From: Phycicoccus sonneratiae
GTDB lineage: Bacteria; Actinomycetota; Actinomycetes; Actinomycetales; Dermatophilaceae
Length of the DNA stretch: 64,000 nt
Assembly: GCF_016887965.1 (NCBI RefSeq)
Contig: NZ_JAFDVD010000005.1
Coordinates: 183,858 to 247,857 of the forward strand
Direction of reading: 5' to 3'
Shown here: one piece after another, positions 21,524 to 30,887 of the stretch
Numbering within the stretch: the stretch's first letter is position 1
How the letters are laid out: every line of letters begins with the position of its first letter
The notes under the pieces: generated by a model
What the model saw: only the letters and a program-made list of their open reading frames with translations
Database searches by the model: none
Told to the model about the DNA's origin: nothing
Position numbers and translations under genes: made by a program

Positions 21524-22604
21524 GCACCGCGGCGTGAGCACCCGCGGCCGCGGCCGCGAGGAACGGGGCGGGGTCTTCACGAAGACCCCGCCCCATCGTC
21601 GTCAGGCCGACCGGTGAGGCCTCGAGCGCCTCGAGCAGTCCGTCGGCCGGCACCTCGACGGCCGTGAGCGCGGCCCGGGCAGACGCGACGAGGTCGGCGA
21701 CCTGCCGGCGCACGAGCGCGTCGAGGTCGGGGTCCGGCAGGGTGGTCAGGGGGACGTCGGCCGGGGTGAGCAGGGCCCGCCCGTAGGCGGTGCGGCTGTG
21801 GTGGCTGACGCCGCGGTGCCGCTCGCGCGCGTCGGCCCCCGAGACCCGCAGCGAGGCGATGCCCCGGCCGCCGAGGACGTCGGCGGCGTGCAGCGCCTCG
21901 GCGGCCGCGACGCCCGAGTACCCCCAGCGGGTGCCGGTGCCGACGTTGCCCGGGCCCTGCGCGACGACGACGACGTCGGCCCCGACGACGTGCCGGGCGG
22001 CCAGCAGCCCGGTGTGCACGGTGACGGCCTCGTGGTCGCCCCCGAACGCCTGGCCGACGGTGAGGCAGGCCGCGAGCCAGCCGGCCCCGCGCAGGCCGGC
22101 GACGGCCCGCGAGAACGCGGCGGGCAGGGCGCCGCCGTCGGTCATCACATAGGCGACCCGGGCGTCGGGTCGGGCCCGCCGGACCCCGGCGAGCACCGCC
22201 GGCAGGGCGCTGTGCAGGTCGGCGACGACGACGGGCAGGCCGCCGAGGTCGTCGGCGTCGGCGAGGACGCCGTGGTGCGGGCTGTCCTGCTCGTCGACGG
22301 CGAGGAGCATCTGCTGGAGCGGGGTGTAGCGGGCCTTGACGATGTGCCCGTCGCCGGGCTCGGGGTCGGCGGGCAGGACGTCGGTGCGCGCGACGACGAA
22401 GGCCAGCCCGCCGGTGCCGAGGCCCCGCAGCAGCGCGGAGGCGTTGAGCAGCACGCGCTCGTCCACCTCCGGGACCCCCGTGACGGCCGTGTAGGCCAGC
22501 GCCCGCACCCGCTCCCCGCTGCCCTCGAGGTCGACGGCGAGCTCGACGGCGCCGGGCCAGGCCCGCACCTGCTCGACCACGGTCCCGGCACGCCACTGCA
22601 TCAC
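21507..22604 (-). CDS. DUF3866 family protein
   Basis: Protein of 365 aa of unknown function. It has a conserved region with YTPLQQMLLAVDEQDSPHH near 90-110 and GPGNVGTGTRWGYSG near 215. GTG 22604 is chosen because TACGCT (complement of 22612-22617) lies 7 bases before it; ATG 22601 is the next codon. It is divergent from pafB and overlaps the FKBP gene end by 17 bp. Confidence 0.82.
   Translation of the reverse strand: MMQWRAGTVVEQVRAWPGAVELAVDLEGSGERVRALAYTAVTGVPEVDERVLLNASALLRGLGTGGLAFVVARTDVLPADPEPGDGHIVKARYTPLQQMLLAVDEQDSPHHGVLADADDLGGLPVVVADLHSALPAVLAGVRRARPDARVAYVMTDGGALPAAFSRAVAGLRGAGWLAACLTVGQAFGGDHEAVTVHTGLLAARHVVGADVVVVAQGPGNVGTGTRWGYSGVAAAEALHAADVLGGRGIASLRVSGADARERHRGVSHHSRTAYGRALLTPADVPLTTLPDPDLDALVRRQVADLVASARAALTAVEVPADGLLEALEASPVGLTTMGRGLREDPAPFLAAAAAGAHAAVLSARP
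21565..21594. terminator. Strong hairpin downstream of the FKBP gene
   Basis: Thirteen perfectly paired bases (21565-21577 with 21582-21594) around a CACG loop; one further outer-loop pair is possible on paper. No T-tract follows, as is common in high-G+C genomes. It lies 42 bases after the FKBP stop but inside the 3' end of the convergent DUF3866 gene, so it must also code for protein. Confidence 0.6.
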
Positions 22605-22639
22605 GCGGGGCAGCGTAGCCGTCGGGTAGCGTCTCCCGG

Positions 22640-23653
22640 GTGACGAGCGAGAGCGGGGGAGGTGCACCGAGCGCGGCCCAGGTGAAGACCGAGCGGCTGC
22701 TCAACCTCGTGCTCGTCCTGCTCTGGGCCCGCCGGCCGCTGTCCAAGGCCCAGGTCCGCCAGCTCGTGCCGCAGTACGGCCAGTCCGCCTCCGTCGAGTC
22801 CTTCGAGAGGATGTTCGAGCGCGACAAGGACGAGCTGCGCGAGCTCGGCATCCCGCTCGTCACCGAGGACATCGACGCCCTCTGGGAGGACGAGCCCGGC
22901 TACCGCATCCACCAGCGCGACTACGCCCTCCCCGACATCGAGTTCGAGCCCGACGAGCTGGCGGTGCTCGGCCTGGCCAGCCGGACGTGGGCGCAGGCCT
23001 CGCTCGCCGGGCCGGCGGCGCAGGCGCTGCGCAAGCTGCGGGCGGCCGGGGTCGAGCGCGACGCCGACGCCCTCATCGGCATCGAGCCGCGGCTGCGCAC
23101 CTCCGAGCCGGCCTTCGACGCGGTCAAGGACGCCGTCGTGCGCCGCCGGGCGCTCACCTTCACCTACCGGCGGCCCGAGGCGGCCGAGGGCACCGAGCGG
23201 CACGTGCAGCCGTGGTCGCTCGTGTCGTGGCACGGGCGCTGGTACCTCAACGCGTTCGACGAGGACCGGCAGGCCCCGCGCGTCTTCCGGCTCTCCCGGA
23301 TCTCGGGCCAGGTGCGGGCGACCGGCCGGCCCGGCGCGTTCGAGGTGCCGGCCGACCACGACCCGCGCGCGATGGCCCGCACCCTCGCCGGCCCGGCCTC
23401 GCAGCCGAGCCCGGCCGTGCTGCGGGTGCGCACCGGGGCAGGGCACGCCCTGCGCCGCCGGGCGCGCACGGTCGGCGAGGTCGACGACGACTGGTCGCTC
23501 GTCGACCTCGACTACACCGACCTGTGGGCCTTCGCCGAGGAGGTCGCCGGGTACGGGGCCGACGTCGTCGCCGAGCAGCCACGTGAGCTGGTCGACGCGG
23601 TCGTCGAGTCGCTGCGCGGCGCCCTGGCCGCCCACGGCGGAGGGGACGCCTGA
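22640..23653 (+). CDS. pafB: WYL-domain DNA-damage regulator PafB
   Basis: Protein of 337 aa. The N-terminal winged helix (RLLNLVLVLLWARRPLSKAQVR through about residue 95) binds DNA, a middle linker follows, and the WYL domain begins near 155 with LTFTYRRPEA and carries WYLNAFD near 200, where the family's W-Y-L signature is plain. PafBC in mycobacteria is the main activator of the LexA-independent DNA-damage response. GTG 22640 is preceded by TAGCGT at 7 bases. It is translationally coupled to pafC. Confidence 0.93.
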   Translation: MTSESGGGAPSAAQVKTERLLNLVLVLLWARRPLSKAQVRQLVPQYGQSASVESFERMFERDKDELRELGIPLVTEDIDALWEDEPGYRIHQRDYALPDIEFEPDELAVLGLASRTWAQASLAGPAAQALRKLRAAGVERDADALIGIEPRLRTSEPAFDAVKDAVVRRRALTFTYRRPEAAEGTERHVQPWSLVSWHGRWYLNAFDEDRQAPRVFRLSRISGQVRATGRPGAFEVPADHDPRAMARTLAGPASQPSPAVLRVRTGAGHALRRRARTVGEVDDDWSLVDLDYTDLWAFAEEVAGYGADVVAEQPRELVDAVVESLRGALAAHGGGDA

Positions 23654-24642
23654 TGCCTCCCGCACCCCCCGAGACCGCGACCGCCCGGCTGGCCCGGCTC
23701 CTGACGATGGTCCCCTGGCTGGTCAACCGGCAGGGCATCGACCTCCAGCAGGCCGCCGCCGACCTCGGCGTCAGCACCGAGCAGCTAGAGGCCGACCTGC
23801 GCCTGCTCTTCCTCTGCGGCTACGGCCAGATGCCCGACGAGCTCATCGAGGCCGACTGGGAGGGCGGGCGGGTCTTCGTCGGCAACGCCGACTCCATCGC
23901 CCGGCCGCTGCGGCTCGGGGTCGACGAGGCGGTCACCCTCATCGTCGGCCTCCGGGCGCTGCGCGAGGTGCCGGGTCTCGACGAGCGCGACGCCGTCGAC
24001 CGCGCGCTGGCCAAGCTCGAGGCCGCCGCCGGGGAGGCCGCCGCCCCGGCCGACCGCGTGCTCGCCGAGGTCGCCGACGAGACCGCCCCCGACCTGCTGG
24101 CCCGGGTCCGGCAGGCCATCACCGACCGGCGCCGGCTGCACCTGCGCTACCTCGTGCCGGCCCGCGACGAGGCCACCGAGCGTGACGTCGACCCGATGCG
24201 CGTCGTCGGCATCGACGGCCGCTGGTACCTCGAGGGTTGGTGCCACCGCGCCGAGGACACCCGGCTGTTCCGGCTCGACCGGGTCGAGGCCCTCGAGGTC
24301 CTCGACGTCGACGGCACGCCGCCGCCGGAGGCCACCGAGCGGGACCTGTCCGAAGGGACCTTCCGGCCGGCGCCGGACGACCTCGTCGTCACCCTCCGGC
24401 TCCTGCCGGGTGCCACCTGGGTGTCCGACTACTACCCGGTGGACTCCGTCGAGGAGGTGCCGGCCGCCGACGGGGGCGGGCAGCTCGTGCGGGTCCGCAC
24501 CGCCGACACCGCGTGGCTGCGCCGGCTGCTGTGGCGGCTCGGCGGGCGCGGGTACGTCGTGGAGCCCGCCGACGTCGTCGCCGAGGTCCGCGAGGGCGCG
24601 GCCGCCGCCCTCGCCGCCTATGCGGCCGTCCGGGAGGGCTGA
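23653..24642 (+). CDS. pafC: WYL-domain regulator PafC
   Basis: Partner of PafB, 329 aa, with N-terminal winged helix (ARLLTMVPWLVNRQGIDLQQAAADLGV) and WYL domain with LHLRYLVPARDE near 157 and WYLEGWCHRAEDTRLFRLDR near 190. The ATG shares a base with the pafB stop (TGATG). The two subunits act as one heterodimer. Kept as two separate genes here, whereas some Micrococcales fuse them. Confidence 0.93.
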   Translation: MPPAPPETATARLARLLTMVPWLVNRQGIDLQQAAADLGVSTEQLEADLRLLFLCGYGQMPDELIEADWEGGRVFVGNADSIARPLRLGVDEAVTLIVGLRALREVPGLDERDAVDRALAKLEAAAGEAAAPADRVLAEVADETAPDLLARVRQAITDRRRLHLRYLVPARDEATERDVDPMRVVGIDGRWYLEGWCHRAEDTRLFRLDRVEALEVLDVDGTPPPEATERDLSEGTFRPAPDDLVVTLRLLPGATWVSDYYPVDSVEEVPAADGGGQLVRVRTADTAWLRRLLWRLGGRGYVVEPADVVAEVREGAAAALAAYAAVREG

Positions 24643-24645
24643 GCC

Positions 24646-24960
24646 GTGCTGCCGTGGTGGGGCTGGGTGCTGCTCTGGGCCGTCGTCCTCGTGGGGGGCG
24701 GCCTGCTCGTCGGGCTGCGTGCCCTCCGCACGTGGCGCAGCGCGAAGGCCCTCACCGCCGAGCTCGGCCGCGCGGGGGAGCTGGTGGCAGCGCTCGAGGA
24801 GGCAGCGCACCGGGCGCACGACCCCGACGCCCCACTCACAGCCGTCACGCAGGACCCTCACAGGCTCCGCGAGGAGCATCGACGCGAGACGGCGGCGCGA
24901 GCCGCCGACCGAGCGGCCCGCCGGGCCGAGCGGATGCCGCCCTGGGCACGCGTAGACTGA
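24646..24960 (+). CDS. Small single-pass membrane protein between pafC and tatA
   Basis: Protein of 104 aa, not recognised. One hydrophobic segment at about 3-26 (WWGWVLLWAVVLVGGGLLVG) is followed by an Arg/Glu/Ala-rich helical tail to residue 104. GTG 24646 has GGGAGGG 7 bases upstream and lies 3 bp after pafC, so it is in that operon. Orthologues in this position are common in actinobacteria but uncharacterised. Confidence 0.65.
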   Translation: MLPWWGWVLLWAVVLVGGGLLVGLRALRTWRSAKALTAELGRAGELVAALEEAAHRAHDPDAPLTAVTQDPHRLREEHRRETAARAADRAARRAERMPPWARVD

Positions 24961-24995
24961 CCAGGACCGCGAACCACTGAAGGGGATGGACCCAC

Positions 24996-25304
24996 ATGGG
25001 CAGGATCGGACCGACCGAGATCATCATCATCGCGGTGCTCGTCATCGTCGTCTTCGGGTGGAAGCGTCTTCCCGACGCCGCGCGCAGCCTCGGCCGGTCG
25101 GCGCGCGTCTTCAAGTCCGAGGTCGACGAGATGAAGAAGGAGAACGAGGCCGGCAAGTCCTCCGCCTCCGCCGAGACGGTGCGCGGTGAGTCGATCACCC
25201 AGAGCCGGCCCGTCGACGACGACGTCGTCACCCCCGACCCGAACGGCAACGCCGTCCACGAGAAGACGCCGCGCACGGACAACCAGTCCGGTCCGGTCGC
25301 CTGA
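24996..25304 (+). CDS. tatA: Sec-independent protein translocase TatA
   Basis: Protein of 102 aa. The N-terminal membrane helix ([19 protein letters not shown], residues 8-26) with the FG hinge is followed by an amphipathic helix ([20 protein letters not shown]) and a polar tail. It forms the pore-like part of the twin-arginine export system. AAGGGG lies upstream. A consistent cargo in this window is the Tat-signal M15 peptidase at 10.3-11.3 kb. Confidence 0.93.
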   Translation: MGRIGPTEIIIIAVLVIVVFGWKRLPDAARSLGRSARVFKSEVDEMKKENEAGKSSASAETVRGESITQSRPVDDDVVTPDPNGNAVHEKTPRTDNQSGPVA

Positions 25305-25324
25305 CCCCGGAGCCCACCCGACCC

Positions 25325-26137
25325 ATGGCCCGGCTGCGCCGACGCCCTCGCGACCCCGAGGGCCGGATGACGCTGGCGGAACACTTCCGTGAGTTCCGCC
25401 GGCGGCTGTTCTTCGCCGCCGCGGCCGTCGTCGTGGCGGCGGTCGTCGCGGGGATCTTCTACGACCAGATCTTCTCCCTGCTCACCGACCCGTTCTACGA
25501 GTACGCGCGGAACAACCCCTCGGTCGAGGCGAGCATCAACTTCGGCGAGGCGACCTCGGCCCTGTCGAACCTCATCAGCCTGTCGATCTTCGTCGGCATC
25601 ATCGCCTCGAGCCCGGTGTGGCTCTACCAGGTGTGGGCGTTCATCGTGCCGGGGCTGACCCGCAAGGAGAAGCGGATCTCGCTGACCTTCGTCGGCTCGA
25701 CCGTGCCGCTCTTCCTGCTCGGCTGCGGCCTCGCCTACGCGATCCTCCCGCAGAGCCTGTCGATCCTCTACGGCCTCTCGCCGGCGGGGACCTCGAACAT
25801 CCAGCAGGCGTCGATGTACTTCTCCTTCGTCACCCGCTTCATCCTCGTCTTCGGCATCGGCTTCCTCTTCCCCGTCATCCTCGTCGGGCTCAACCTCATC
25901 GGGGCGATGCCCGCGACCCGGCTCATCAAGGGCTGGCGGGTCGCCGTGGTGCTCATCTTCGTCTTCGCCGCCGTCGCCACGCCCACCGCCGACCCGTTCA
26001 CGATGTTCGTCTTCGCCCTCCCGCTGACGGCCCTGTACTTCGGCGCCTGGCTCGTCTGCCGGCGGCTCGACAAGCGCAAGGCGGCCAACCGGCCCGAGTG
26101 GCTCGACGTCGACGACACCGAGGCCTCCCAGCTCTGA
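25325..26137 (+). CDS. tatC: Sec-independent protein translocase TatC
   Basis: Six-helix membrane protein of 270 aa that recognises twin-arginine signals. The conserved N-terminal EHFREFRRRLF (family EHLxELRxR), the first periplasmic-side loop with Pro and Glu, and VWAFIVPGLTRKEKR near 100-115 are present. It follows tatA by 20 bp. TatB is not in the window, as in many actinobacteria where it lies elsewhere. Confidence 0.95.
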   Translation: MARLRRRPRDPEGRMTLAEHFREFRRRLFFAAAAVVVAAVVAGIFYDQIFSLLTDPFYEYARNNPSVEASINFGEATSALSNLISLSIFVGIIASSPVWLYQVWAFIVPGLTRKEKRISLTFVGSTVPLFLLGCGLAYAILPQSLSILYGLSPAGTSNIQQASMYFSFVTRFILVFGIGFLFPVILVGLNLIGAMPATRLIKGWRVAVVLIFVFAAVATPTADPFTMFVFALPLTALYFGAWLVCRRLDKRKAANRPEWLDVDDTEASQL

Positions 26138-26164
26138 GCGCCGGCCTCCGCTAGCGTGCGCGCC

Positions 26165-27049
26165 ATGCGCCTCGGCCTCGTCGTCAACCCCACGTCGGGG
26201 AAGAACACCGGACGACGCATCGGGCTCGAGGCCCTCACCCTGCTGCGGGCGGCGGGGGTCGACGTCGTCGACCTCTCGGCCGCGGACGCCGCCGGAGCCC
26301 TCGCGCGGGGGCGGGCCGCCGTCGCGGACCGTGCCGTCGACGCCGTCGTCGTGGCCGGGGGAGACGGCATGGTGCACCTCGGCACCAACCTCTGCGCCGG
26401 GACCGAGCTGCCGCTCGGCATCATCGCCGCCGGCACGGGCAACGACATCGCCCGCGAGCTGGGCCTGCCGGTGCGCGACGCCGCGAAGTCGGTCGAGCGG
26501 ATCCTCGAGGGACGCACCCGACCGGTCGACGCGGCCCGCACGCTTTCGCCGACGGGGGAGGAGCGGTGGTTCGTCGGGGTGCTCGCCGCCGGGTTCGACG
26601 CCGTGGTCAACGAGCGGGCCAACCAGTGGCGCTGGCCGAAGGGTCCGATGCGCTACAACCTCGCGATCCTGCGCGAGCTGCCGGTCTTCCGGCCGATCCC
26701 GTACGTCCTCACCCTCGACGGGGAGCGGATGGAGACCGAGGCGATGCTCGTCGCGGTCGGGAACGGGCCGGCGTACGGCGGGGGCATGAAGGTGACGCCC
26801 GACGCCGCGTTCGACGACGGGCTGCTCGACGTGCTCGTGCTGCACCGCCTCCCGGTGCCCGAGTTCCTCCGCGTCTTCCCGAAGGTCTTCTCCGGCGGGC
26901 ACACGAGCCACCCGGCGGTCGAGATCGTCCGGGCGCGCACCGTCGGGCTGGAGGCGCGCGGCATCGTCTCGTACGCCGACGGCGAGCGGTTCGCGCCGCT
27001 GCCGGTCGGTCTCGAGGTCGTGCCCGGCGCGCTGTCGGTGCTGGCCTGA
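26165..27049 (+). CDS. Diacylglycerol/lipid kinase (YegS-DAGK family)
   Basis: Protein of 294 aa with the DAGK catalytic domain: LVVNPTSGKNTG at 4-15, the nucleotide loop GGDGMVHLGTN near 65 and GTGNDIAREL near 91. Probably phosphorylates a lipid headgroup at the inner face of the membrane. ATG 26165 has TAGCGT 7 bases before it (leaderless). It lies between tatC and helY. Confidence 0.9.
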   Translation: MRLGLVVNPTSGKNTGRRIGLEALTLLRAAGVDVVDLSAADAAGALARGRAAVADRAVDAVVVAGGDGMVHLGTNLCAGTELPLGIIAAGTGNDIARELGLPVRDAAKSVERILEGRTRPVDAARTLSPTGEERWFVGVLAAGFDAVVNERANQWRWPKGPMRYNLAILRELPVFRPIPYVLTLDGERMETEAMLVAVGNGPAYGGGMKVTPDAAFDDGLLDVLVLHRLPVPEFLRVFPKVFSGGHTSHPAVEIVRARTVGLEARGIVSYADGERFAPLPVGLEVVPGALSVLA

Positions 27050-27070
27050 GCCCTGACGTAGCCTGAGGCC

Positions 27071-29887
27071 ATGCCCAGTCCCGCCGAGCGGTACGCCGCT
27101 GCCGCGGCCCGGAACCGGCGGGCGCGCACCGAGCTCGGCCGCTTCGTCGACGCCCTCGAGTTCCCGCTCGACGACTTCCAGCTGCGCGCCTGCGAGGCGG
27201 TCGAGGAGGGCAGGGGCGTCCTCGTCGCCGCTCCCACCGGCGCCGGCAAGACGATCGTCGGCGAGTTCGCGGTGCATCTGGCCCTGGCCACCGGCCGCAA
27301 GGCGTTCTACACGACGCCGATCAAGGCCCTCTCGAACCAGAAGTACCACGACCTCGTCCGGCAGCACGGCCCTGCGAACGTCGGTCTCCTGACGGGCGAC
27401 TCGTCGGTCAACGGCGAGGCGCCGATCGTCGTCATGACCACCGAGGTCCTCCGCAACATGATGTACGCGGGCTCCTCGACACTCACCGGGCTCGGCTTCG
27501 TGGTCATGGACGAGGTGCACTACCTCGCCGACCGGTTCCGTGGCGCGGTGTGGGAGGAGGTGATCATCCACCTGCCCGAGTCGGTGCAGGTGGTCTCGCT
27601 CTCCGCGACGGTCAGCAACGCCGAGGAGTTCGGCGACTGGCTCGCCGAGGTGCGCGGCAACCACGAGGTGGTCGTCTCCGAGCACCGGCCGGTTCCCCTG
27701 TTCCAGCACATGCTCGTCGGCACGACGATGTTCGACCTGTTCGCCGGCAACCGGGTCAACCCGGACCTGCTGCACGCCATCCGGGGCGCCGAGCAGCGCG
27801 GGCGGTACGGCGAGGACGCGCGCCGGCTGGGCGGGCCCGGCGGTCCCGGTGGCAAGCGGGGCGGGCGCACCCAGCGCGACCGCACGCCCCCTCGCGGTCC
27901 GGGCGGCGGCGCCGGGAGTCGCGGGTTCGCGCGCGGCAGCCGTCCGGCAGGCGGGGCCACCCGGGCCGAGGTCGTCGAGGACCTCGAGCGCGAGGGCCTG
28001 CTGCCGGCCATCACCTTCATCTTCAGCCGGGTCGGGTGCGAGGCCGCCGTCGGCCAGCTGCTCGCCGCCGGGACCAAGCTCGTCCCCGACCGCGAGGGCG
28101 ACCGCATCCGGCGGCACGTCGAGGAACGGGTCGAGTCGCTCGCCGACGAGGACCTCGGCGTGCTCGGGTACTGGGACTTCGTCGAGGGCCTGTCGCGCGG
28201 CTTCGCGGCGCACCACGCCGGGATGCTCCCGCTCTTCCGCGAGATCGTCGAGGAGCTGTTCACCGAGGGCCGCATCCGGGCCGTGTTCGCCACCGAGACA
28301 CTGGCGCTCGGCATCAACATGCCCGCGCGCACGGTGGTCCTCGAGAAGCTCGTCAAGTACAACGGCGAGGCGCACGTCGACATCACACCGGCCGAGTACA
28401 CCCAGCTCACCGGGCGGGCCGGGCGGCGCGGCATCGACATCGAGGGACACGCCGTCGTCCAGTGGACGCGCGGGATGGACCCGATGGCCGTCGGCGGTCT
28501 CGCGACGACGCGTACCTACCCGCTGCGCTCGAGCTTCCGCCCGACGTACAACATGGCCGTCAACCTCGTCGCCCAGGTCGGTCGCGAGGTGGCGCGCGAG
28601 GTGCTCGAGACCTCGTTCGCGCAGTTCCAGGCCGACCGCTCGGTCGTCGGCATCGCCACCCAGCTGCGCAAGAACGAAGAGGGGCTGGACGGCTACGCCG
28701 AGGCGATGCACTGCGACCTCGGCGACTTCCGCGAGTACGCGCGCATCCGCCGCGAGCTCGCCGACGCCGAGAAGGACGGCCGCAAGGCGCGAGCGGCCTC
28801 CCGCCGGGCCGAGGCCGCGGTCTCGCTCGAGGCGCTGCGCGTCGGCGACGTCATCCGCATCCCGTCCGGGCGGCGGGCCGGGTGGGCGGTGGTGGTCCAG
28901 CCGGCCCGCACCGCCAAGGGCGCACCGAGCGGGCCGGCAGTCGTCACCGAGGACAAGCAGTTCCGCCGCCTCACCCTCGTCGACGTGCCGGAGCCGGTCG
29001 AGGCGATGGCCCACGTCAAGGTGCCGTCGCACTTCAACCCCAAGTCGCCGAAGGCACGGCGCGACCTCGCGACCTCGCTGCGCATCGCCACCCCCCACGG
29101 TCTCGAGGACGCCCCGTCGCGTCGCGGGCGGCCCGACCCCACCGCCGCCGACACCGACCTCGTCGACCACCTGCGCCGCCAGCTGCGCGAGCACCCCTGC
29201 CACCAGTGCCCGAAGCGCGAGGAGCACGCGCGATGGGCCGAGCGGTGGTGGCGGCTGCGACGCGAGACGACCGGCCTCCAGCGCCGGGTCGAGGGCCGCA
29301 CCAACACCGTGGCCCGCACCTTCGACCGCATCTGCGAGGCCCTCGAGGCGCTGGGCTACCTCGAGGACGCCGGGTCCGTCGTCACCGAGCGGGGCGAGCG
29401 GCTGCGCCGGCTCTACACCGAGAAGGACCTGCTCGCCGCCGAGTGCCTGCGCCACGACGTGTGGAAGCGGCTCGACGTGCCAGGGCTGGCCGCCGCCGTC
29501 TCCGCGCTGGTCCACGAGCCGCGCCACGAGGAGGCCGACGTCTCGCCCCGGATGCCGACCGACGAGGTCGCCGAGGCGGTCCGGGCGATGGAGCGGTTGT
29601 CGGCGCAGATCGAGGCGCTCGAGACCGACCACGACCTGCCGTCGACGACCCTGCCCGACGGCGGGATGGCCTGGATGGTGCACCGGTGGGCCTCGGGCGG
29701 CCGGCTCGACGACGTCCTGCGCGGGCAGGACATGGCGGCCGGTGACTTCGTCCGCCGGTGCAAGCAGCTCGTCGACCTGCTCGACCAGGTGGGCGACGCG
29801 GCCACCGACCCCGTCCTGCGACGCACGGCGCGGTCGGCGGTCGACGCCGTGATGCGTGGCGTCGTCGCCGCCGACCGCCTGGACTGA
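27071..29887 (+). CDS. helY: DEAD/DEAH-box RNA helicase HelY (Ski2-like)
   Basis: Protein of 938 aa. Helicase motifs: Walker A APTGAGKT near 54-61, TTPIKALSNQKY (Ia), DEVH box VVMDEVHYLAD near 143-153, SAT in LSATVSN near 178, a Gly/Arg-rich insert at about 255-300, ALGINMPAR and QLTGRAGRRG (VI) near 415-455. The C-terminal half matches the Ski2/Mtr4-type DSHCT region. Likely acts on structured RNA. TAGCCT lies 6 bases before the ATG. The tatC...helY order with the nearby exonuclease matches the mycobacterial layout. Confidence 0.93.
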   Translation: MPSPAERYAAAAARNRRARTELGRFVDALEFPLDDFQLRACEAVEEGRGVLVAAPTGAGKTIVGEFAVHLALATGRKAFYTTPIKALSNQKYHDLVRQHGPANVGLLTGDSSVNGEAPIVVMTTEVLRNMMYAGSSTLTGLGFVVMDEVHYLADRFRGAVWEEVIIHLPESVQVVSLSATVSNAEEFGDWLAEVRGNHEVVVSEHRPVPLFQHMLVGTTMFDLFAGNRVNPDLLHAIRGAEQRGRYGEDARRLGGPGGPGGKRGGRTQRDRTPPRGPGGGAGSRGFARGSRPAGGATRAEVVEDLEREGLLPAITFIFSRVGCEAAVGQLLAAGTKLVPDREGDRIRRHVEERVESLADEDLGVLGYWDFVEGLSRGFAAHHAGMLPLFREIVEELFTEGRIRAVFATETLALGINMPARTVVLEKLVKYNGEAHVDITPAEYTQLTGRAGRRGIDIEGHAVVQWTRGMDPMAVGGLATTRTYPLRSSFRPTYNMAVNLVAQVGREVAREVLETSFAQFQADRSVVGIATQLRKNEEGLDGYAEAMHCDLGDFREYARIRRELADAEKDGRKARAASRRAEAAVSLEALRVGDVIRIPSGRRAGWAVVVQPARTAKGAPSGPAVVTEDKQFRRLTLVDVPEPVEAMAHVKVPSHFNPKSPKARRDLATSLRIATPHGLEDAPSRRGRPDPTAADTDLVDHLRRQLREHPCHQCPKREEHARWAERWWRLRRETTGLQRRVEGRTNTVARTFDRICEALEALGYLEDAGSVVTERGERLRRLYTEKDLLAAECLRHDVWKRLDVPGLAAAVSALVHEPRHEEADVSPRMPTDEVAEAVRAMERLSAQIEALETDHDLPSTTLPDGGMAWMVHRWASGGRLDDVLRGQDMAAGDFVRRCKQLVDLLDQVGDAATDPVLRRTARSAVDAVMRGVVAADRLD

Positions 29888-29901
29888 GCGCGCGTCAGTC
29901 C
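29881..29901. terminator. Inverted repeat spanning the convergent helY/exonuclease stops
   Basis: GGACTGA-GCGCGCG-TCAGTCC is a perfect 7-bp inverted repeat. It arises because both genes end in Asp codon plus TGA. It could form a hairpin ending transcription from both sides, but it is short and has no T-tract. Confidence 0.35.
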
Positions 29902-30839
29902 AGACCCAGGGCGGTGAGCAGCCGCCCGACGGGGTTCTCGATGCCATACCGGGCGGCGAGCTCGTCGAGGGCCAGCCGGTCGGCGACGGCCGTCGGCAGG
30001 GCCACGTCGACGTCGGCCACCCGGGCGTCGCGCACGACACGGACCACGGTCGGTGCGACGTCGAGGTAGGCGGAGGCCGCCTCGAGGTTGGTGCGTCGGG
30101 CGCCCTTGATCGCGGGGTCCCCGGAGTCGACGGCCTCGCGCAGGGCCGCGAGCGACCCGTACTGCGCGATGAGCTGGGCGGCGGTCTTGTCGCCGATCCC
30201 CTTGACACCCGGCAGGCCGTCGCTCGTGTCGCCCCGCAGCACCGACATCTCGAGGTAGGCCTCGCCGGTGGGGACGCCGTACTTCTCCTGCAGGAGGGCC
30301 TGGGTCGCGACGTCCGGCTCGCGGACACCGCCCTTGCCCGTGTACAGCACGCGGACGTCGTGGGCGTCGTCGACGAGCTGGAGCAGGTCGCGGTCGCCGG
30401 TGACGACGTCGACCGGCATCACGCCGTGGTGGCGCGTGGCGAGGGTGCCGATGACGTCGTCGGCCTCGTGGTCGGCGACCCCGAGCCGGGCGATCCCGAC
30501 GGCGGCCAGGGCCTCCCGGATGAGCGGCACCTGGGGGCTGAGGTCGTCCGGGCTCTCCTCGACGACGTCCGAGCCCTCGGTGAGCCGGTGCGTCTTGTAG
30601 GTCGGCACGAGGTCGACCCGCCACTGCGGCCGCCAGTCGTCGTCCCAGCAGGCGACGAGGTGCGTCGGGCGGTGCGCCGTGACGAGCGTGGCGATCATGT
30701 CGAGGAAGCCGCGCAGCGCGTTGGTCGGCGGCTCCGAGGGGTCCTTGCGCTGGTCGGGCACCCCGAAGAAGGCTCGGAAGTACAGCGAGGCCGAGTCGAG
30801 GAGGAGGAGCTTGCGCGGTCGGTCCGGGTCCAGCGGCAT
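29895..30839 (-). CDS. 5'-3' exonuclease (Pol I N-terminal domain-like)
   Basis: Protein of 314 aa equivalent to the flap endonuclease domain of DNA polymerase I without the polymerase. It shows LLLLDSASLYFRAFFG, the acidic DHEADDVIGTLA near 132, VTGDRDLLQLV near 152 and the helix-hairpin-helix GVKGIGDKTAAQLI near 215, all metal or DNA contacts. TAGGCT (complement of 30846-30851) lies 6 bases before the ATG. May process Okazaki fragments or R-loops. Confidence 0.9.
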   Translation of the reverse strand: MPLDPDRPRKLLLLDSASLYFRAFFGVPDQRKDPSEPPTNALRGFLDMIATLVTAHRPTHLVACWDDDWRPQWRVDLVPTYKTHRLTEGSDVVEESPDDLSPQVPLIREALAAVGIARLGVADHEADDVIGTLATRHHGVMPVDVVTGDRDLLQLVDDAHDVRVLYTGKGGVREPDVATQALLQEKYGVPTGEAYLEMSVLRGDTSDGLPGVKGIGDKTAAQLIAQYGSLAALREAVDSGDPAIKGARRTNLEAASAYLDVAPTVVRVVRDARVADVDVALPTAVADRLALDELAARYGIENPVGRLLTALGLD

Positions 30840-30887
30840 GCCGGGAGCCTACGGCCCGGGGGCAGCCGAGCCCACTACGCTGACGGG

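Noticed and set aside
24845..30328. A 1,827-codon open frame on the minus strand
   Set aside because: It runs antisense to tatA, tatC, the lipid kinase and helY, all with clear motifs. High G+C gives long stop-free antisense frames with Arg/Pro/Gly/Asp-rich nonsense composition.
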